A stretch of 9,707 bases of DNA from Syntrophomonadaceae bacterium (GTDB lineage Bacteria; Bacillota; Syntrophomonadia; Syntrophomonadales; Syntrophomonadaceae). The DNA lies in NCBI GenBank assembly GCA_028698695.1, contig JAQVWB010000062.1, positions 1 to 9,707 of the forward strand. Direction: 5' to 3'. Numbering within the stretch: position 1 is the first letter of the stretch; each line of letters starts with the position of its first letter. The translations under genes were made by a program, and so were the position numbers. The notes under the pieces were generated by a model, which saw only the letters and a program-made list of their open reading frames with translations, was not told the origin of the DNA and made no database searches. Shown one piece after another: positions 7,419-9,707 of this stretch.

Positions 7419-7423
7419 TTTTT
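7393..7423 (+). terminator. Possible terminator at the end of repeat copy A
   Basis: ATCCT (7393-7397) pairs with AGGAT (7410-7414) across a 12-base loop, and a run of five T follows at 7419-7423 after GACA. It is downstream of the hydrolase in the right orientation. The stem is short and the T-run is displaced by four bases, so function is doubtful. Confidence 0.3.
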
Positions 7424-7466
7424 GAGTTACATGATAAATAGAAAAAAAGTTAATAATACAAAACTC

Positions 7467-8579
7467 TTAATCAAATGGAAAACGGTATTTGTTCAGGCCC
7501 AGTTCCTCTCGCATTATACGCATGTCGTTTTGCAGGGGAGCATTGACCGGAACACCGGTATGCCTGCGTTCCAGCCAGGCATCATATTCTTTTTCACCAG
7601 CAGTAAAAATCCGATCGTGTCCCGGTGCCTTGCGGGAATTACGAATCTGTCTGAGGATTTCTCCGCTCGTGGCTTTAAACTGTTCAACTTCAATAAAAGC
7701 ATTTATATCTATGGCCATGAAAAAGTGCCCCAGTCGATAAGGTTGCTTGTTACCGTTCCCATCAAATCCAGTCAGGGCCTTTAAAAAGGCACCACCCTGA
7801 AGCGCTGCTGATAGAATTTCAACGGCAGTAGCATAACCAAAGCCTTTATGACCGCCTTGTTCTTCTCCTATACCTCCCAATGGTGTCAAAGCGGCACTGC
7901 CGGTAACCAGGTCTTTTAAAATTTGGGCAGTATCAGTTCGGGTCATGCCATTTTCATCTATGACCCATCCGGGCGGGATATCTTCATTTAAACGCTCATA
8001 GACTTCAATTTTCCCCCGCTGGGATACTGAAGTGGCACAATCGATTACAAACGGGAAATCCTCATCACTGGGTATGCCAATGGTCAGTGGATTGGTGCCC
8101 AGCATATTTTCCACTCCAAAAGTTGGTGCAATTGAGGGGCGGGCATTAGTTCCGGTAATACCAATCATGTCCTTTTCTATGGCCATCAGAGTATAATAAC
8201 CGGCTATGCCATAATGAGTCGAATTACGGGCGGCAACCATTCCCATGCCATATTTTTGGGCTCTTTCAATTGCCATTTGCATACAGCGGTAAGCGATTAC
8301 CTGTCCCATACCGTTATTGCCGTCAACTACAGCAGTTGTGGGGCCTTCGCGAATAATATCAATGACAGTAACGGGTGATTGTATACCGGCCTTTATACGA
8401 TCATAATAGATTGGCTTAAGCCGTCCAATACCATGAGAATCAATGCCACGCTTATCAGCGGTAATTAAAACATCAGCACATATTCGGGCATCTTCCTCCG
8501 GTACCCCTAACCCCATGAACACATCAATCATAAACTCTTCCATCAGATTAAATGGTATGGAAATAAATTCACTGCTCAT
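7467..8579 (-). CDS. Ldh-family NAD(P)-dependent 2-hydroxyacid dehydrogenase (malate/L-lactate/sulfolactate type)
   Basis: This 370-residue protein belongs to the Ldh_2 family, which is unrelated to Rossmann-fold lactate dehydrogenases and covers malate, L-lactate, L-sulfolactate, ureidoglycolate and diketogulonate dehydrogenases. Key motifs are RGIDSHGIGR (44-53, with catalytic His49), NSTHYGIAGYY (119-129, with His122), MLGTNPLTIGIP (159-170, nucleotide-binding region), DCATS (180-184) and GGHKGFG (242-248). It should be a cytoplasmic NAD(P)H-dependent oxidoreductase of a 2-hydroxyacid; which acid cannot be read from sequence. GGAGGG, six bases before the ATG, fixes the start. The gene stands alone between two inverted copies of the 130-bp repeat. 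The minus strand has a run of seven T (7442-7448) just past the stop, but only a 4-bp stem before it. It lies downstream of glpK on the same strand, separated by 234 bases, so it is probably its own transcription unit. Confidence 0.9.
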   Translation of the reverse strand: MSSEFISIPFNLMEEFMIDVFMGLGVPEEDARICADVLITADKRGIDSHGIGRLKPIYYDRIKAGIQSPVTVIDIIREGPTTAVVDGNNGMGQVIAYRCMQMAIERAQKYGMGMVAARNSTHYGIAGYYTLMAIEKDMIGITGTNARPSIAPTFGVENMLGTNPLTIGIPSDEDFPFVIDCATSVSQRGKIEVYERLNEDIPPGWVIDENGMTRTDTAQILKDLVTGSAALTPLGGIGEEQGGHKGFGYATAVEILSAALQGGAFLKALTGFDGNGNKQPYRLGHFFMAIDINAFIEVEQFKATSGEILRQIRNSRKAPGHDRIFTAGEKEYDAWLERRHTGVPVNAPLQNDMRIMREELGLNKYRFPFD

Positions 8580-8612
8580 TTATTACCCTCCAGTCAATTT
8601 AATTGCTATATT

Positions 8613-8636
8613 GGAATTTTGCAGAATTAGAATTCC
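8613..8636. promoter_or_regulatory. Inverted repeat upstream of ldh, possible operator
   Basis: GGAATT (8613-8618) and AATTCC (8631-8636) form an inverted repeat with 12 bases between the arms, starting 34 bases upstream of the ldh ATG. The placement suits a regulator site. The arms are short and AT-rich, no -35/-10 pair was recognised around them, and chance occurrence is quite possible. Confidence 0.25.
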
Positions 8637-8662
8637 TTATAAATGAACTGGTGTTTCCTGCT

Positions 8663-8790
8663 TGTCATCCTGCGGCAAAGCCGAAGGATCTTGGGTTTGT
8701 TGTTAGTTGATTACATTGCGGGACTCCCTCTAAGTGACTAATGATACACCCTGTCGGGTATAATTAATGTTCTCAGAGTGACAATTCAGG
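8663..8790 (-). repeat. Small dispersed repeat, copy B, inverted relative to copy A
   Basis: About 128 bp. Read on the minus strand it reproduces the ordered blocks of copy A: CCTGAATTGTCACTCTGAG, ACCCGACAGGGT, TATCA, CTTAGAGGGAGTC, AGATCCTTCG and CAGGATGACA. It lacks the second ACCCGNTAGGGT unit of copy A and has extra sequence before AGATCCTTCG, so the two copies have drifted separately although their lengths are nearly equal. The ends TGTCATCCTG (8663-8672) and the complement of CTCAGAGTGACA form the terminal inverted repeats. It occupies over half of the gap between glpK and ldh. Confidence 0.7.
8667..8689. other. Strong hairpin at the end of repeat copy B
   Basis: ATCCTGCGGC (8667-8676) and GCCGAAGGAT (8680-8689) pair at nine of ten positions around an AAA loop. 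The same end of copy A keeps only the outer ATCCT/AGGAT part. On the minus strand no T-run follows, so it is not a typical terminator for glpK; it may instead be a structural feature of the element or an mRNA 3'-end stabiliser. Confidence 0.5.
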
Positions 8791-8813
8791 AATATTAAAA
8801 TCATACAAAACTC

Positions 8814-9707
8814 TCATATATGTTGAGTAAGGCAGCATTTAACTGCCTGTTGCCAGCCGTGGAGTCTATGCATGCGTTCCGATTCTGATATAGCCGGACT
8901 AAAACATCGATCCAGTTTTCGCATGCTGCGTAATTGGTCCAAATGCTGCCAGAAACCGGACCCCAATCCGGCTAAATAGGCTGCCCCAACAGCGGTAGAG
9001 TCAGTTATCACCGGACGGTCCACCTTAACATTTAAGATATCAGATTGAAATTGCATAAGAAAATTATTGGCAGAGGCACCTCCGTCAACATTCAATACTT
9101 TAAGAGAAATGCCTGCATCACCAGTCATGGCCTGCAAAACATCATAAGTCTGATAAGCAATGGCTTCCAAAGCTGCGCGGGCAAAATGGGCCCGGTTGCT
9201 TCCGCGGGTCAAACCTGTAATCGTACCCCGGGCATGCATATCCCAATGGGGCGCTCCCATACCTGTAAAAGCCGGTAACAAATAAACACCTTCATTGGAG
9301 TTGAGCGATGTGGCCAGAAGTTCTGATTCAGCTGAGCTTTTTATTATACCTAATTCATCACGCAACCATTGAATAGCCGCACCGGCGATAAAAACACTAC
9401 CCTCCAGAGCATAGTTCACCTGACCGTTTAGGTCCCAGGCTATGGTAGTTAATAATCCGTGTCGGGATTCAACTGCCCGGTTACCAGTATTTAAAAGCAG
9501 AAAGCAACCGGTTCCATATGTGTTTTTAGCCGCACCAACATCAAAGCAGGTCTGACCGAACAAAGCTGCCTGCTGATCGCCGGCCAGGCCGGCTATGGGG
9601 ATTTCAGCACCTAATAAATCCGGATCAGTATAGCCATAAACCTCCGAGGAGCTTTTAACGGATGGCAAAACTGACTCAGGAATGTCAAAGTAAGCTAAAA
9701 TATCTTC
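8814..9707 (-). CDS. glpK: Glycerol kinase, C-terminal 297 residues (gene runs off the right edge)
   Basis: The frame is open to the last base of the window, beginning EDILAYFDIPESV, so this is a cut gene rather than one starting within the window; about 200 N-terminal residues are missing compared with the usual 500. It phosphorylates glycerol to sn-glycerol 3-phosphate with ATP. Diagnostic stretches, in window numbering, are GDQQAALFGQ (43-52, including the catalytic-base aspartate), KNTYGTGCF (61-69), YALEGSVFIAGAAIQWLRDE (99-118), GMGAPHWD (149-156), ARGTITGLTRG (159-169), NVDGGASANNFLMQFQSDIL (206-225) and GAAYLAGLGSGFW (241-253). The loop just before GDQQ reads YTDPDLLGAE where many gram-positive GlpKs have a YHFFG-type loop with the HPr-phosphorylated histidine; no histidine is present here. 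Identification as GlpK within the FGGY kinases is firm. Confidence 0.95.
   Translation of the reverse strand, partial: EDILAYFDIPESVLPSVKSSSEVYGYTDPDLLGAEIPIAGLAGDQQAALFGQTCFDVGAAKNTYGTGCFLLLNTGNRAVESRHGLLTTIAWDLNGQVNYALEGSVFIAGAAIQWLRDELGIIKSSAESELLATSLNSNEGVYLLPAFTGMGAPHWDMHARGTITGLTRGSNRAHFARAALEAIAYQTYDVLQAMTGDAGISLKVLNVDGGASANNFLMQFQSDILNVKVDRPVITDSTAVGAAYLAGLGSGFWQHLDQLRSMRKLDRCFSPAISESERMHRLHGWQQAVKCCLTQHI

Noticed and set aside
7442..7465. Run of seven T on the minus strand just after the ldh stop, as a terminator
   Set aside because: The only preceding stem is AGTT/AACT, four AT-rich base pairs around a 10-base loop, too weak to call an intrinsic terminator.
7413..7784. Open frame of 123 codons on the plus strand antisense to the end of ldh
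   Set aside because: It mostly mirrors the conserved Ldh coding sequence and part of the repeat, resembles no family I know, and has no good ribosome binding site.
8644..8657. LexA-box-like sequence TGAACTGGTGTTTC upstream of ldh
   Set aside because: It fits GAACNNNNGTTY but differs from the gram-positive consensus at two positions as I recall it. Ldh is not a known SOS gene, and one such match in 9.7 kb is unremarkable.
9660..9668. TTG at 9668 as a glpK start
   Set aside because: The frame stays open through 13 more codons to the window edge, and the remaining protein lacks the N-terminal ATPase half, so the real start is outside.

Overview
The window looks like a chromosomal segment of an anaerobic Firmicute, probably a clostridial or Syntrophomonas-like lineage. 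The signs are a moderately low GC content, strong purine-rich Shine-Dalgarno sites before most genes, a gram-positive-type LexA, a GlpK close to the gram-positive type, a DUF4080 radical SAM protein, and iron-sulfur-linked hydroxyacid oxidation. The genus assignment is an inference from gene content only. No phage, plasmid, transposase, CRISPR or defence gene is visible, and no tRNA or rRNA gene was recognised.

Layout, left to right. (1) lexA (+), the SOS repressor, starts at the left edge, so its own promoter lies outside. A 10-bp perfect hairpin separates it from (2) a convergent minus-strand operon, glcD then glcF. These encode an FAD subunit and an iron-sulfur subunit of a glycolate/D-lactate-type 2-hydroxyacid dehydrogenase. 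The operon has an extended -10 promoter, and glcD most likely starts at a GTG. (3) A divergent intergenic region carries a decayed copy of a dispersed repeat. It leads into a three-gene plus-strand operon: murB (peptidoglycan precursor reductase), a DUF4080 radical SAM/B12-binding-like enzyme of unknown function, and a monoacylglycerol-lipase-type alpha/beta hydrolase. (4) A minus-strand gene for an Ldh-family (malate/L-lactate/sulfolactate type) NAD(P)-dependent 2-hydroxyacid dehydrogenase is bracketed by two approximately 130-bp copies of the repeat in opposite orientations. (5) The C-terminal 297 residues of glycerol kinase (minus strand) run off the right edge.

Functionally the window mixes housekeeping (lexA, murB) with carbon and energy genes. 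Two unrelated 2-hydroxyacid oxidation systems (flavin/FeS GlcDF and NAD(P)-type Ldh), glycerol kinase and a monoglyceride-lipase-like hydrolase lie within 9 kb. They could together serve use of lactate, glycolate and glycerol or glycerides, but co-regulation is not shown.

I found no convincing new multi-gene system. The parts least explained by known genes are the inverted pair of small repeat elements around ldh (with a third decayed copy near murB), and the murB / DUF4080 radical SAM / lipase operon. No gene-free stretch exceeds 300 bases. The four intergenic regions (627-747, 3470-3724, 7248-7466, 8580-8813) are described in the features below.
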